Source of the DNA: Nannochloris sp. 'desiccata'
Lineage: Eukaryota > Chlorophyta > Trebouxiophyceae > Chlorellales > Chlorellaceae
Reading direction: 5' to 3'
Length of the DNA: 64,000 nt
Assembly: GCA_019044685.2 (NCBI GenBank)
Contig: JAGTXX020000006.1
Location: 1,507,501-1,571,500, forward strand
The translations under genes were made by a program, and so were the position numbers. The notes beneath the pieces were generated by a model. The model was not told where the DNA came from and ran no database searches. It saw only the letters and a program-made list of their open reading frames with translations. How positions within the stretch are numbered: the first letter of the stretch is position 1; each line of letters begins with the position of its first letter. Positions 20,317-33,276 of the stretch are shown here, piece by piece.

Positions 20317-22500
20317 ATGGCACAAGAAGAGGAAAACGGATCAGGGGGAGGGCAGCTCGTGGCTGTAGGGCAGGCTCGCTCAGCCCTTTCCCATGGTGTT
20401 ACAGGGGAGGGGATGGAGACACACACGCATGTAATTGGTGTGATCGCTCCTCCACCTGACATCCGTGCAATTGCAGATAAGACAGCTGCGTTTGTAGCTC
20501 GAAATGGTACGTTCTTACGATCAAGTATAGCGAATGTTTGATTTGATTATTTACTTTTCTTAAATTTGTCCTTGATGAGGCATGACACAACACTGATGTT
20601 ATCTTGAAAAATCAACACAATTTCTGATCATGTTTCCATTTTATTTTCTGCAGGTCCTGAGTTTGAGAATCGTATATTAGCCAATGAAGCAAATAATGCC
20701 AAATTCAATTTTCTTAAAGCTGGCGACCCATATAACGCATATTATCAGCATAAAATAAAAGAATTAAAAGCTGCAGAAAGCGGGGAAGCTCCTGCTGCCC
20801 CTGCAGCTGCAGTTCCTGCACCGCCGCCTGTTGCTGCCGTCGAAGCTGCTCCCAAGCCTGTGTTGCCTCCAAGCAAACCAATAGAAACCCCTGAGGAGGA
20901 GCACTATTCTGCACACGTTCCAGAAGGTATGACAATACTGGATGTAGACGTCATTAAGCTCACAGCTCAGTTTGTAGCTCGCAATGGCAAATCTTTCCTT
21001 ACCGGCCTTGCTTCCCGAGAGCATGCTAATCCTCAGTTTAATTTCTTAAAGCCAACGCACTCTCTATTCACCTTTTTCACCCGTCTTTGTGACGCATATT
21101 CTCGTGTATTAATGCCCCCCAAGGGCGTTATCACAGCTCTACAAAAAGATATTGAGGACCGATCAGCACCATTACAACGAGCATTGAATAGACTAGAATT
21201 CGAACGAACGAAAGAAAAACAAGCTAAAGACGCTGCGGATGCTGAAGAAGCAGAGCGTATGGCTATGTTAAGTATCGATTGGCATGATTTCGCTATTGTA
21301 GAGACAATTGATTTTGAAGAAGGAGAAGAAGCGGGGTTACCTGTGCCCATCACGAAGAAAGAAATCATGCAGATGGCACGTGCAGCTGCCTACGAAGCTG
21401 GCCAAGCACCTGAAGAAAGAGGAGAAGAGGAAGGAGGTAAAGAAATTGATGCAGAAGAGCAAGCGATGATCGCTGCTGGAACTGGTGCAGCTGCGGCGGC
21501 ATTGCCGCCGCCACCAGCTGCTGGTGATGTTGACATGGATGTAAGTGATGAAGAAGAAGCTGCCCCTATACGTGTAGTCAAGAATTACAAACGTCCCATT
21601 GCTGGTACAGCTGGCACTGGATATGACCCTACGAAATACGTCATCTCGCCTATTACTGGAGAATTAGTACTCATCGAGAATATGGCTGAGCATATGCGTG
21701 TTTCTTTGATAGATCCTAAATGGAAACAGCAAAAGGATACCATGTTGTCTAAAATTAAAGAAACAACAAAGGCTTCTGATGAAGAAATCGGTAGAAATTT
21801 GAGTTTATTAGCAAGGACAAGGCCAGATGTATTTGGAGCAGATGCAGCTGCGGTGTCTTCTGTATTAGAGAAGCAAATACAGGATGAGAGAAAGACGGTG
21901 GTGGCGCAGCCACCACCACCTGCGTTTGTGCCACCGCCACCGCCGGCTGCAGTGCCACACTCGGCAGTCCCTCCTCCGCCCCCAGTTGCCCCGCCACCTC
22001 CTTCTATTCCCCCTCCTCCTTCAGCACGTGTGCCTGAAGAAATAGAGGAGCAAGAAGCCAAACGTAGGAGAACAGACGAGGCTCAAGACGTAGAACCTGA
22101 AGAAACGGACGGAGATGATCATGATGCCACAGAAACTGATGCAGATGCCGAGGCTGGTGATGGTAATGGTGACAGTTTAGTTTTAACCCCCGAAGTTGAA
22201 TTCTTAGCTTCTCACCCCGGTGCAGTCACCATTCAAGTTCAATGCCCTACAGTACGCGGTGGCTCTAAATTAAAAGGTCAACTTCTTTCTATAGAGGTCC
22301 CGTCTTTAAGTGAGATGGTATTAAGTTTTAAAGAAAGAATTCACGGTGCTACGAGTGCAGCTGTGAATAGATTACGGTTAAGCAGAGATGGCGTGGGTGT
22401 TATGGATGATGGATTAACTTTAGCTCATTATAACGTGAGTAGCGAGGTGCAGTTGCATTTGGGGTGGAAAGAACGAGGCGGCATCGGAATGAAAAAATAA
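20317..22500 (+). CDS. SF3A1: Splicing factor 3A subunit 1 (SF3A1/PRP21)
   Basis: Exons 20317-20506 and 20654-22500 join to 678 aa (split Gly codon). Two SURP modules are evident: IADKTAAFVARNGPEFENRI (residues about 51-105) and VIKLTAQFVARNGKSFL further on, each ending in F.FL. A charged helical region with DWHDFAIVETIDF follows, as in PRP21. Proline-rich linkers lead to a C-terminal ubiquitin-like domain ending in WKERGGIGMKK. SF3A1 is a subunit of U2 snRNP and contacts U1 through its ubiquitin-like end. The domain order is complete and canonical. Confidence 0.95.
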
Positions 22501-22745
22501 ATTCCGTTAGTTTTTTTAGAAGTCATATGATGCTAGGTAATTACATAATTACATATACAATACAAAGCACAAAAATATACAAATGCAAAGACATGCAAGA
22601 TTTAAAAATGCAGCTTGGAACAATGCAAACAAACAAACAATCGAAAATTAAAAAAAGAAAATGCAACAGAAAGAGAAAGAGAATACAAATCAAATCAAAT
22701 TAAAATACACCTATACAAAACAACACAATCTAGTTTTTGACTTCC

Positions 22746-24691
22746 TCAAGCCTGCATCTTGCTATTATTATCATTATCGACACCTGCACCAGTGTCTTTC
22801 ATCTCTTCCAACAACTGAGTCGCTCTCGTTAATTGTCTGCAGGCCTCCACCGCCACCGCCGTCACTTCTTCCTTCCCCAAAGTAGCAAAAGACTCTGCCT
22901 TTGTAATAATGTCAGGATGAGTGACTATGAAATCAAGAGCTACGGTTGATAAATGAGACAAACCTTGATTATGGGCCAATGAAAGCAACGTTGGTGCAGC
23001 TTCCGAAGCATTTTCAACCGCTCTCGGAGACCTATAGGCAGATTTCAAAACTTTAGCCAACATATGCTCGCACAATTGCGCACATCGAGGGACTCCAAAA
23101 TACTGTGCAACGTGGCAGGTTTCTACAGCTTCTTCGGCGGCACAATCCAACTCATCCCGGTACAAATAATTCAAAAAGGAAGATACCGCCTTCTCCGAAA
23201 AATGCTCGGGTACAGCAACACTGGAGACATCTGCGTCAGCCATTCCACTGTTGCAACGAGCGCGAAGGACGTCACACCGCCGGCATAATAGCGCTCTGTG
23301 TGCTGGGAGACGCCATTTTCCAGAACTGCTCTCTAAATAGCAATCATGGTCGCCCAACGCATCAAGAAGAGCAGCATGAAGGGTTTTCAAGCTCGAAGGA
23401 GAAGAGTTTGAAGAAGAGAGAAAGGAGCCTGAGGTTCCGGCACCTGCTGCCTGTCTTTGTAAAGCATACGGGCTTTGTGGTAAGCCATCCAAAACTCCAG
23501 CAGGCGAGGAAGAAAGCAGCCCAGTATGAGTATCGGAGCTGCTGCCCCTGCCTCCTTTCTTCCATCTTTGACTTTCTTCAACAATACCTGCCACGTCAGC
23601 ATCATAATTCGATGCAGCAACATTGTCACTCATCCTCATCTTTCTTTCCGCTTTCATTGCACATAGGACAATGTCCGCATCATTAGGCACCTCTAACTCT
23701 GAGAATCGCACCTGCGACAGGACCTTTTCCGATTTTCTGCCGTTGGCATGGACCGTCAATAATCGAAGATCCGAGGGATTTACAGGCACAACAATAGACC
23801 CTCCTTGTGGTTTTAACAAGTGTACTATTGGACGTAGATGCTCAGGTGGGCACGAGGCACCCACATGAACCCGATCGTACTGCCCCACGTGAGCAGTACC
23901 CTTCAAAAGAAAGGCATTTAAACATTCAAATTTGCACTCGGCAGCACAGGAAGCGAACTCAGGGGAGTTTTCTCTTAACTTTTCAACACTTTTCTTAGCC
24001 ATTTCACAGGTGTCTCTGCGAATATCGATACCGAGGACAGATCCGTTTTTCCCTGCTAGGACTGATAAAGCTGCAGTGACAATCCCACTTCCAGAGCCAA
24101 TATCTAAAATTCTAGCACCTGGAAAGACATCTAAGGCTTCTACCATGGTAGTTTGGACATGTGGAGCGCTGATGTTAAATTCCATATTCTCAATTCGTAA
24201 AGGTGCATCGATTAGCGCATCTTCTTTGTACTCCTCGGGCACAAATTGGTCTCGAGGTACAAGACGAAAAGCAGTTGCTACTGCATCGTTGGTAATAACA
24301 CCAGAACGCTGCATATTTCTGACCAGATCGTCGTTGGAAGCAGCAGGAGCATGGTCCACCATGAGGCCAGGGGCACCTCCAGCGATAAGACGGAGGAATT
24401 GGTGGAGGGGGAGTTGTTGACCTGGACGGCCGTGACGGGCCCCACCACCAGGATTATGGTGCGCGTGCATCTGCAGGTGATACATTTAAGAAAAGACAAA
24501 TAAGAAAATATGTATAGCAAGAATGTAACGCGAGGCTGCGAAAGTAGGGTAGTCACAGGGCTGCAAATTTATGGGGTTCATCTCGCTTGGTATTGCGATC
24601 TGAAGGTTTGTGAAGGACGGTCCAAGACAGATGCATACATTCTACGCACCTGTTGATCGTCTTCGGAATCAGAATCGGTGAAGGGGTCCAT
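22746..24691 (-). CDS. Protein-L-isoaspartate methyltransferase (PIMT-like) fused to a BTB domain
   Basis: Exon 1 is 24650-24691 (MDPFTDSDSEDDQQ) and exon 2 is 22746-24470, phase 0, giving 588 aa; a reading from 24485 without the intron is the less likely start. Residues about 45-290 form a PIMT-type AdoMet methyltransferase: VPRDQFVPEEYKEDAL, ISAPHVQTTMVEAL, ILDIGSGSGIVTAAL (AdoMet loop) and YDRVHVGASCPPEHL, all retaining PIMT core residues. A Ser-rich linker follows. Residues about 375-490 form a BTB/POZ domain (DCYLESSSGKWRLPAHRALL..., FLNYLYRDELD), followed by a helical BACK-like part. BTB proteins commonly serve as CUL3 ubiquitin-ligase adaptors. The fusion is in one exon, so it is not an annotation join. 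Confidence 0.85.
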
Positions 24692-25049
24692 TTTTTTAAT
24701 GGATTACTACACAAGCGAGGCTTGGCTTCAAATTCAACTTCGAATTTGAGGAAATAAAACGTGACTAGCTTAGAAATGGACTCGTCTGTTGCAAACCCAT
24801 TTGCATTAAGTTAAGAGAATGCAGAGTAAGCGCATATTGGCGGGTTTGAAGCTCTTTTACAGCAGCCCGATACTGTTTTCTTCAAGCCTCAGGCTCTCAG
24901 TTGAAGCTGCCTCGATCCAATATCCTTATTTTCAAGAGCAACCATTTCACTGGAAACTGGAGTTAGTTTATCATACAGAGTGAGCTTACAAGAAGGAGTT
25001 ACACATATTTTAACGATGTATGATTATGAAATGCAACATATAAAATCAA
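24692..25049. other. Intergenic spacer upstream of PIMT-BTB
   Basis: The spacer lies between the AP-4 epsilon stop codon and the PIMT-BTB start, both on the minus strand. It should contain the promoter and 5' UTR of the latter. No ORF or repeat was recognised. Confidence 0.4.
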
Positions 25050-28048
25050 TTAACCCAACAAATTAGCAAAGGGATCTTGCGGGGGTCGTGGGGCACCTCC
25101 ACTACTGCCTTGTTGTGGCGGCGGCGGGTGCCGCCCTGGTTGCGCTGAAGGAGCAGCTAGTCCACCAAGCAGATCAAAATCAAGAGCAGATGCTGCAGCA
25201 GGAGATGGCGCAGGTGAAGAATCGAAGCCAGACATCATATCAAGACCAGCTAACGCAGCCATCGGGTCAGTGGGTGCTGCTGCAGGGGTGGACGTAGTAG
25301 TATCAGATGACGCCATTAGATCTCCAAGAAGATCTACTTCCGGCGCTTTTGCAGTCGGTGAACGGGTAGCAGCCCTGACCCCGCTACCCGCAGCGCCTCG
25401 ACTGCCGCCAGCTCCTCCACCAAAAAGCGAAGCTGCCAGGCGCTGCTGTGCTGGGTCCAACGTAGAAGCACCAGTGGAAGTTTTTCTTTTAGGAGATGCG
25501 GTAGAAACAGCTCCTCTTGGAGAAGCTTGAGTATTCCCAAAAGCTAAAGAAGACGAAGACGGGGTTGCACCAGTACCAATATTAGCCAAAGGTGAAGGTG
25601 AAGATGGTTGCCGTGCTTGTGGTCCCCATTTGCGTCCTCCAGACTTATTAACTCTCAACTGTTGTTCTTCAGCAGCAACCGCACTACGCGGAGATGGTTG
25701 CACTGCCTGATGTGCTTGTCCTTGTACTGCTGGTCGTACTTCACTTATTACTAAGCCACCTAGATCCAGATCATCAAATAAAGACGGTCCTACAGAAGTT
25801 GTACCAGAAGCTACAGGAGCACTACTAGAAGATGCTGCCATTGGCAGATTAGTTGTAGGGTGCTGTGCTCGTTCATACGCTTGGAATTTCAATGCACCAT
25901 GAGATGCACTCGCTCCGCCGCCCATGCCACCGCCACGACTGCCAAGAGCAGAAGGGAACAAGCTATGTGGGGTTCGCGTGACTCCCATAGCCACTCTATC
26001 TTCTAGTGACAAGTATGGAGGTGCTCCAGCGTTTTCAGCTGCTGTAACATAGGCGTCCAAGCATTGCAAAGGTGTACCAACACCAACCACCTTTGTACTG
26101 CTGGTCTTGTCAGAGAGCACCGCTCTTTGAGCCGCAACCGACGCTTTCAACAACGCAGACATCTCTGCAGCGACTTGCTGTACTTCCAAGCACTCAGATC
26201 GAGTCAAGCCTTCTAACAATACTGCTGCGTCAGATGGCAAAGGCTTTCCAGCACGAACGGCAAGCTGCCCTAATGCTCCCACGACCGCTGTTTGCACTAA
26301 TTCATTCACAGCCTGCGTTTCTATAATACCTACAAGCTTATCAACAATAGTCGTATATGATTGTCCCGCTTGCAAGCTATATTGTCCTAGAATTAAACAC
26401 GCAACACGAAGTAAGAGAGAAGGCAATTTCGGTCGATCCAATAAAGCGAGATATTTATTGACCACGCTGCGCTCGAGCGCAGCATGCACGCCTAGATCCT
26501 CTCCTCCAATTCCCTCAGCTAGTACTTTTAACAGAGCGTCTGCTGCCTTAGCGGGTGCTACATCACTCGAAGAACCTTCAAGCAACGAAGTCATTGTCTC
26601 AACAAACCACTGACTAGACGGAGCCAGCTGCTCTGCAATTTCAACTAATTGCACTGCTGCTTGCTTTCTGGGCCCCACATCATCCCCTCCTTCTTTCAAG
26701 TACGCCAAAACTTCCTCTGCAACGATGTCTACATTTCCAGGACCTGCCATTTTAAACAACAAATCCAAAGTCTTCCTTTTCAACGTCACGTCGGGGGAAC
26801 GGAGACATTCTACAATCGCTAATTGATATTGTTCGACTCGGGCAGGATCTCCATCAACTAATCTAGATAAGATATCAATTCCCGCACACCGGAGATTGTT
26901 ATTTTCTTTAAAATTCAAAAAACGCTGTGCGCTTTGTAAAGACATCGCTAACAGAGAGTCGTCAAGGTGGATGGTAGTTGCGGTTTTTACGCATTCGAAA
27001 ACTAAAGCATTGCCTACAGTGGATGCTAATGCATCTGCGCGCCTCCATACCTCTATAATAACAGCTTTCATATTCTCACTGGCTTCTTGGTCACCTGCGC
27101 CTAGTAGAGCAAGTAATCGAAGCAGTTCAATCTGAACAAAAGGAGCTGGCGCTCGATGATAATCCCACCCTCGCCCTAGCTTTCCTTCGCTAGCTTGCTT
27201 TAAAATGTTGGTGAAATAGTGTACGAGGTTACGGTAAGGAATAGGATTCGCACGAGCGAGTTCATGAAGTCCACATAGCGCTGCAACCATCACAGAAGGC
27301 TCTTTATAACCAAGCTTATCGATAAGGTGGCGCTCAACGTCTGGGGCTATACTGGAATCAAGCTGTAATAAGCGATGTAACGCAAGTAAAGCTTTCTTTT
27401 TCACATAATCACGGTCATGGCGAAGAGCAGTTACGACTTGGGGGAGGAAAACGGTGACGAGCTCGGGCCCAGCACAGCGTGAGATGGCTTGCAGAGCGGT
27501 GCAAACTATGAGGAAATTATCGCTTTTGAGGTCTGCTTGGATGGTGGCCGTGACCATAATAGTGAGCTCGCTGGAGGGGTCAATCAGCAAAGATGTTGCA
27601 AGATACGCAGCCTGTGGAGTCATACGGAAACGTTATATTATTAATAAAATTATATTTTCTGGCGGTGAGAAAACAAGATCGATCTTGGGGGAAAAAGTAA
27701 TCAGCTAGTTTGCGACTCGGTATCTCAGCTCACCTTTTTCACGATCAAGCTCTTATGACTGCAGAGCTGAATGACAGCCGCAGCAGCCCAGGATGTGTCG
27801 TGGCCGAGCATATCAATATAAATTAAATAAACGAGTAAATCCTTGAGTGCCTTGGTGTTGTCTCCCTTTCTCGGCAACCCGTCTTTGATTTGCTGTTTAC
27901 TCATACTGATCATGCGTAGAACTATCCCATCTTCTTCAGCTTTACTTTTAGCCTCCCCTATGGCCCTGATCAGTGACTCTAATTCTCCAGCTACTAGATT
28001 GTTGGTATGGCGTTTCGCCAACCCCGCCAGCTTCGATGAGATTTCCAT
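25050..28048 (-). CDS. AP4E1: AP-4 adaptor complex subunit epsilon
   Basis: Exon 1 is 27734-28048 and exon 2 is 25050-27611, phase 0, giving 958 aa. The N-terminus has IRAIGEAKSKAEEDGIVLR and VYLIYIDMLGHDTSW, the AP-4/AP-3-type large adaptin signature. Armadillo-like repeats follow (KSDNFLIVCTALQAISR, YHRAPAPFVQIELLRLLALLG) to about residue 600. The last 250 residues are a Ser/Ala/Pro-rich hinge. The ear domain is short or absent. AP-4 sorts cargo at the trans-Golgi network. The start is 106 bases downstream of the PIG-O stop codon. Confidence 0.88.
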
Positions 28049-28154
28049 TACGCTATAGTATTTTATTTTTGTTGGCGTTCATTCTTTTACACAGCAATAG
28101 CTTCACAAAAAGGAAGAAAACTTTGGCCCTGCTGCTGGCGCCACCGTGCAGAGC

Positions 28155-31100
28155 TCAGCACCTCGTCCACCACCCTAACACGACAAGCAATATATCCGTC
28201 AACGCTAAGAACAAGACCTCAAACACAAATCTCGGTGCAAATAACGACCAAGCATACAGATGCCTTCGCTGGATGCCTGCACTTACAGTCGCACAAAATG
28301 CGACCCCCGCTCTATTTAAACCAAACAACAACAACACAAGCCTTAAACAACTTTTTGTAGAAGACAAAGAGGCAGACTTCTCTGTACTTGTGGCTGTTTT
28401 CCTTGTTCTTGCTGTTCTCCTGAACGCATCATTTCGTTCTGTAGAAGCTTCACTTTCTTCTTCTAAACCAGCTAAATTATCTGAACACTGACTACTAATA
28501 CCCGTCGATGCCAGAACCAGACCAAGGCCCACCATTGCCACCCCTCCGAAAGTATCCAACACCACCAACGCTGCTGAACGAACTAAATGAAACTCTTCAT
28601 AACCCACAAACCCAGCGGTGTACTGTAGACCAGCAAATTCAGGCAAGTGCCCGGTAACAAAAAAAATATGAGTTTGTAAAAGAGAAAATATTGCAGCTGC
28701 TGCTGTTGCCGTGGCGGAGATACTGCTTGTAGCGCGCGCTGTTATCAACGCCGTCAGCGCCATAGATTCAAGAACACATAAAAGAGCGATAAAAGGGGTG
28801 AGTGTGTTGGATATTAACAGCATTAACGGTAGAGTGCTGCCTAAAAGAGCTATTATACTATTTTTCAAATAGTTCAATTCTAACACCTGCCGTCTTGACC
28901 TCTTTATTGTGTTTAGTAGAGCAAGCAGAAGGGATGCAGTGGCAGTAAGAAGGACCACACGAGGCAGTAAAAGACGTAAAGGCAGATTCATCGTGGCATT
29001 ATGGTTTAAAAAAAATGTAAAAGGTAATAGACAAGCCATTCCTTTTTCTTTATTCACCTCCGCTGTAAGCGGCAGTGCGTGTTTAAGCAGGCCACCTAGA
29101 GACATTTCCTCGCCATTATCACTGCTGCTGCTAATTAATTTATATATTATCTGTTCCGCTACATCATGAATTGCTAAAATGAAGAACGAGAAGCTCATCA
29201 AGGCCCTTTGAAGACGTTTTTCTTCTGCAAAGAAACTCTTCTCTGTTCTCTCAATAGGTGCTTTCTTTTTGCTGCCATTATCGTTCTTATTCAGCTGTGC
29301 TACTATCATTTGATACACCAAAAATGTAGGAATACCAAAATTAATTAGATATTTGCCTATTAGAACCGTTTCTGGCCCTACTAGATCGACTATATTGGCT
29401 AAGAATTCTTCTGTACTCGTAGCAAACACACGCACAAGCCAAGTATTTTGAGCGCTTCTATATTCTTCTTCTTGAAGACTAGTATCACCTTCTCTTGGTT
29501 CGTGAACAGTCAATCTTTGCCAGAATCCATATCCACTATGGCCCAAAAGCCCTAAATAACTAGATAATGAAATACACCCGGCAGCAAGCATCCCAAGGAC
29601 GGCACGCTTCACTTGAGAAGACACACGGAGCCCAATATTACGCCCGGTTCCACGCTTTTGAAGAGAACTACCAGCGGGGGGGAAGAAGGTTTGTACTGCA
29701 GTTAAGAGTCCAGTCACCGCGAGTAAAATAAAAGCGGTGCAGCGGCCTTCGCTGAGGAGATAAAAAAATGAGAATATTCCGAAAAAATGAATTATAACAC
29801 CCATCCAGGGCACAAAAAGAAGCAGTAGTTCTCTTTTTGTGAGCGTATTCCACAAAATAAGTTTTAATTTCCTGGGGTTTGTCGCAGAATGGAGCGAGTT
29901 GAGAGCTTGCCAGACAAACAGTATATGCAGAACGAGAGACGCTGCAAATAGTACAAGGCCTAATATCATTGATAGATCGTTGAATTGAGTCCAAACTTGT
30001 TGAGCTACGAGTTGAGCATCATTTAAGAATTTCAAATACGCATTTACTGCTCCTAATGTTGCGTTTCTGCTTTCTGTACTTTTCAATGGCAAGGCATCAA
30101 ATTGTGCATTTAATGTTTTAAGAGCTTTAGCAGGAAATCGTGCTGCTGTATGTGCCGCATAGGTGTTCAGGTATTTATGAACTTGCTCGGAGTTGACAGT
30201 AATTGCTCCTAATACAGCCTTATTTTCCTCGAGTTCGCTATCGCCAGCACTACATCGATGAGCTGCTAGAAACCACAAATCTGGAGAAAACTTGCCCATA
30301 TTGCCAAAAGGGATAGGTAAATTTAACATTGCAGCCAGTGTAGGTACTAAATCTATCTGCGGTAGATCTTCAGCGCATTGATTTTTATCTTCGCCACAGC
30401 TACAATTCTTCAAGCAAGACGACCTCTTGCCGACACCTTCGGGTGGCGCTACTTTCCTCATTATTTTCTTATTTTTCAACTTCCCAACAGCTACATTTGC
30501 TATGTCTACTGCAACAAGAACACTGTCCACCTCTTCAGGACTGCCTCCGCCGTGATCTCCACCCATTGTTTGCCCGTGATCTCCCGCAATCAAGAGCAAT
30601 GCATCTTCAAAACTACCGCCTTTGTCAGAATTTTTCACCATTTCTTCCACTACAGCTGCAATATGTTCATCCATTTGCATTAGTTTCTGTTGCATTCGAA
30701 CACTTTCTACCCCATGAGCATGTCCAGCATGGTCTACACCCAAATAATGAGCAATTAACGCGTCCCAAGTGTCAGGGCGTCGTAGTGTTGGTAAAAATAA
30801 TTTCCATATACCGTCATCTACTGTATCGAGATCTTTCACGTTAAAACAGGGAAATGACTGGGAGAAATTTGTGAAACTAGCGGGAAATAAATGTGTCCAT
30901 GTTGCATCTCCCATAAATGCTAAAGACCAGTTAGATTGCGTCATTTGATCGATGAGACTGTCTTCGTCAATTGGTCGAGCGGTAAACGCATTGGATATAT
31001 CGAAGAAAGTGGGGAGACCGCCAGAGACCATTGATTTTAAGCGTTGAGTTGTTGTGGTGGGTGCTTCAGCAATGTAACGAAAGGTGCGAGTGGCGTCAGG

Positions 31101-31522
31101 GTGGGAGGAGAGAAGCGATTGAAGCTTTGGCATTTGTCCTTGGTGAAGGCAGCTGCTGCTACCGCCACTGGCTTTGGGATTGCGCCCGCCGCTGCTGCAA
31201 GGGTATCTGTCATCAGAGACCACAAAATCGTATCTGCATAGGGAAAATTAATTGGTGTTACACTTGACCAGGTAGAAACGTTGGGCAAATTTCAGTGGGC
31301 AATCACCGCTACAAGCAAAAATTACCTAAGCGCATCTATGACTATCCAGACAAGTTTTTTGTATGGTCGCGCGCAAGTCTGATACTTATATGGTTTGCTA
31401 CGTTCAGGTAGGTGTATCCTGTTCAATAAATAGCCATTAATAAAAAATAAAAGTGAAATGAAATGAGTGATCGACAGCAAAAGCAGAGCCCACTTGGCGC
31501 CATATTGGGCACTCTGGCCCAT
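28155..31522 (-). CDS. PIGO: GPI ethanolamine phosphate transferase 3 (PIG-O)
   Basis: Exon 1 is 31326-31522 and exon 2 is 28155-31233, giving 1,091 aa with a split Arg codon in IDALRYDF. An N-terminal anchor helix precedes the catalytic lumenal domain. Its alkaline-phosphatase-type metal residues are visible: DALRYDF, the nucleophile region PTTTTQRLKSM, MGDATWTHLFP, GVDHAGHAHG and GDHGQTMGGDHGG. Many membrane helices follow to the C-terminus. The enzyme adds ethanolamine phosphate to the third mannose of the GPI precursor in the ER. The ATG at 31522 was chosen because it directly precedes the signal anchor. Confidence 0.93.
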
Positions 31523-31586
31523 CCTGGCAGACAACTGTAATTTTTAGAATATTTTATAACATCGAATTGGACGATAATCGTCCGAC

Positions 31587-32058
31587 TCGGCAGTGTAGCT
31601 GATTTCTAAAAAGATTGCTTTCTTTTTCTCTGGGGGTGGTGTATTATTGACTTCCGTTGGCGTTAGTTCTGGGAATATGATGATATCTGGTTTTGATATC
31701 ATCTGGTGTTTTAGGGCTTCTGCCGACCTTTTTCTGGGTAGAAGGTTCCTTGAGATTTTGTCTAGTGATTTTTCCACCGTCTCGGCGTCGGCAAATATTG
31801 CTATGTTTCCTTTTTTGCTATCTTTGATTATGTGTAGGATTAAGCCTGCAGCTTTGCCGTGTCTTTTGATCTTGATTTTGTGCATTAGTGTGTGTGAGCA
31901 GCCTCCCATTATGTGGCCTTGGGTTTCTCTTTTGTTGCTGGTGCAAACTGTGCATCGTTGATGTTGTTCCCCCTCTGCTGAGCTGCTGGCTTGATTCAGC
32001 TGCGATGCAAGGTGTGTTGTGTAGAGGTTCCTCATTCTGAGTTTGCATGCTAGGCTCT
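31587..32058 (-). mobile_element. Fragment of a LINE with restriction-like endonuclease, copy 1
   Basis: The 472 bases match 36531-37002 with about four differences. On the minus strand they encode the zinc-finger and endonuclease part of a non-LTR retrotransposon: CTVCTSNKRETQGHIMGGCSH (C-C-H-C pattern) followed by SKPDIIIFPEL and AIFLEISYTA (PD...E active-site-like pattern). The reading frame then enters unrelated flanking sequence. This order, zinc knuckle then PD-(D/E)XK nuclease, is that of the R2-type restriction-like endonuclease LINEs. The copy is truncated at both ends. Confidence 0.7.
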
Positions 32059-32314
32059 AAGTTTGCGCAACTCTTGAAGAGAAGCAAAAGGGCAGAGCAA
32101 ACTTTAGTTTTTCTTGCTTAACAGACAAAAATAATTTCCGAAGTTCGTGAGAGAGACTAGGCGTGTTCACACCGAGGCGGTTCCAAAAATTTTATAACTG
32201 TCAGCGCGGGGTTCCAGCAGGGTAGCAAAGCTTTTTTTTGCAACTCTCCTATTTAGCAGAGTTCCAGTTGGAACCCACTTTTTGGCTTGCCCTCTGTGAG
32301 GGTCCGACCGGCAG

Positions 32315-32360
32315 TGCCATAGAGCACGAAAAGTTTTAAATGAAGAATGATCTTTGGTAT
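32315..32360 (+). repeat. Dispersed repeat, inverted partner of 35469-35514
   Basis: 46 bases are present in reverse complement at 35469-35514 with one mismatch. The two copies flank the ATPase gene. Confidence 0.9.
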
Positions 32361-32910
32361 GATCCATGGGGTGCCGCAGTGCGGGCAGCCTGGGCTCGCA
32401 ACGAGCGCAGCGCACCCCATGAAAAGCTGCGGGCCCGCGTGCGAGCCGTGAAATGTGATGGCAGTAATTTTTGTGATTTTACAGGGGGTGCTGATGGTGC
32501 GATAAAGGCATATAAAGAATTGGCATGTAAAACTTGCTAGAAATGCTTGATCTGGAGCAGAACAACAGAAGAACAATGGCTGGCAGGAGAATGCATCCGC
32601 ATATGAAAAGATAGATGCAACACGAATGTCTCTGCGCTGCCCGCTCGCGGGCCCGCCAAGGAGGAGTCCGCCGCTGGCGGCGGTGGCGACGGCCAGCCTA
32701 CTCAGGCTGGGAGGGAGGAGGGCGGCCAGCAATCACCAGCGGGGTGCAGATGCCCACGCTGGAACACATGGGGTGCTGTATACCTGCTGGGAAGGAGTGT
32801 CAAGTGGTGACGCTGAGAGGACCACCGATTTCAAGGATCGCCGTTTTCAGAAAAGATCATTTGAAAAAGAAGGTGCTTTGAGCCCACAGAGGGCCGCAGG
32901 AGGATTAATA

Positions 32911-32975
32911 TAGTCCTGCGGAGGTCTATCTGGGACTAAATAACAAAGTCTCTCATGTCTCTGAGAGGCTAAATA
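32911..32975 (+). repeat. Dispersed repeat, direct partner of 35541-35616
   Basis: The segment begins TAGTCCTGCGGA and ends in TCTCTGAGAG.CTAAATA. A similar copy with small insertions lies at 35541-35616 in the same orientation. This may be the edge of a non-autonomous element. Confidence 0.75.
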
Positions 32976-33276
32976 TGACTTTGACCTGTACCGCCTGAGG
33001 TACAGATAATAGGTAGATAGTTTAGAGTCTCTCAGGAAAAGGCGTTGGTATGTATATATATATATATGTTCTGAAATTACGAATATCTACAGTCTCCGCG
33101 CACTCGCTTCTAAGAAAAAGTTCTTTGAGAAGATTCAAAAACAATGGATTCAATCCGTCAAGAATCTCGCTGCCACAAACGCAAAAGCGCCTTTATTACG
33201 TAGCTCTCGAATATTCTGCGTAGAATACTGCCCCTTGCAAGCTTGCTCTCTTGTTCAACAGCAGGCATTAGACTGG

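Larger units (their letters stand above)
32059..33276. other. Repeat-rich tract upstream of the ATPase gene
   Basis: No gene was recognised. The tract holds two dispersed repeats that recur near 35,500, locally GC-rich stretches around 32,370-32,430 and 32,640-32,760, and a TA microsatellite at about 33052-33067. The ATPase reading frame is open upstream of its first ATG through 33,100-33,276 but contains no start codon, so an upstream exon or a non-ATG start cannot be excluded. Confidence 0.5.

Noticed and set aside
24474..24485. Start of PIMT-BTB at the ATG at 24485
   Set aside because: A splice acceptor precedes codon 6 of that reading, and an upstream exon with its own ATG and a matching phase exists at 24650-24691.
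33144..33200. ATG at 33144 as start of the ATPase gene
   Set aside because: It is out of frame with the ATPase and meets a stop after 19 codons.
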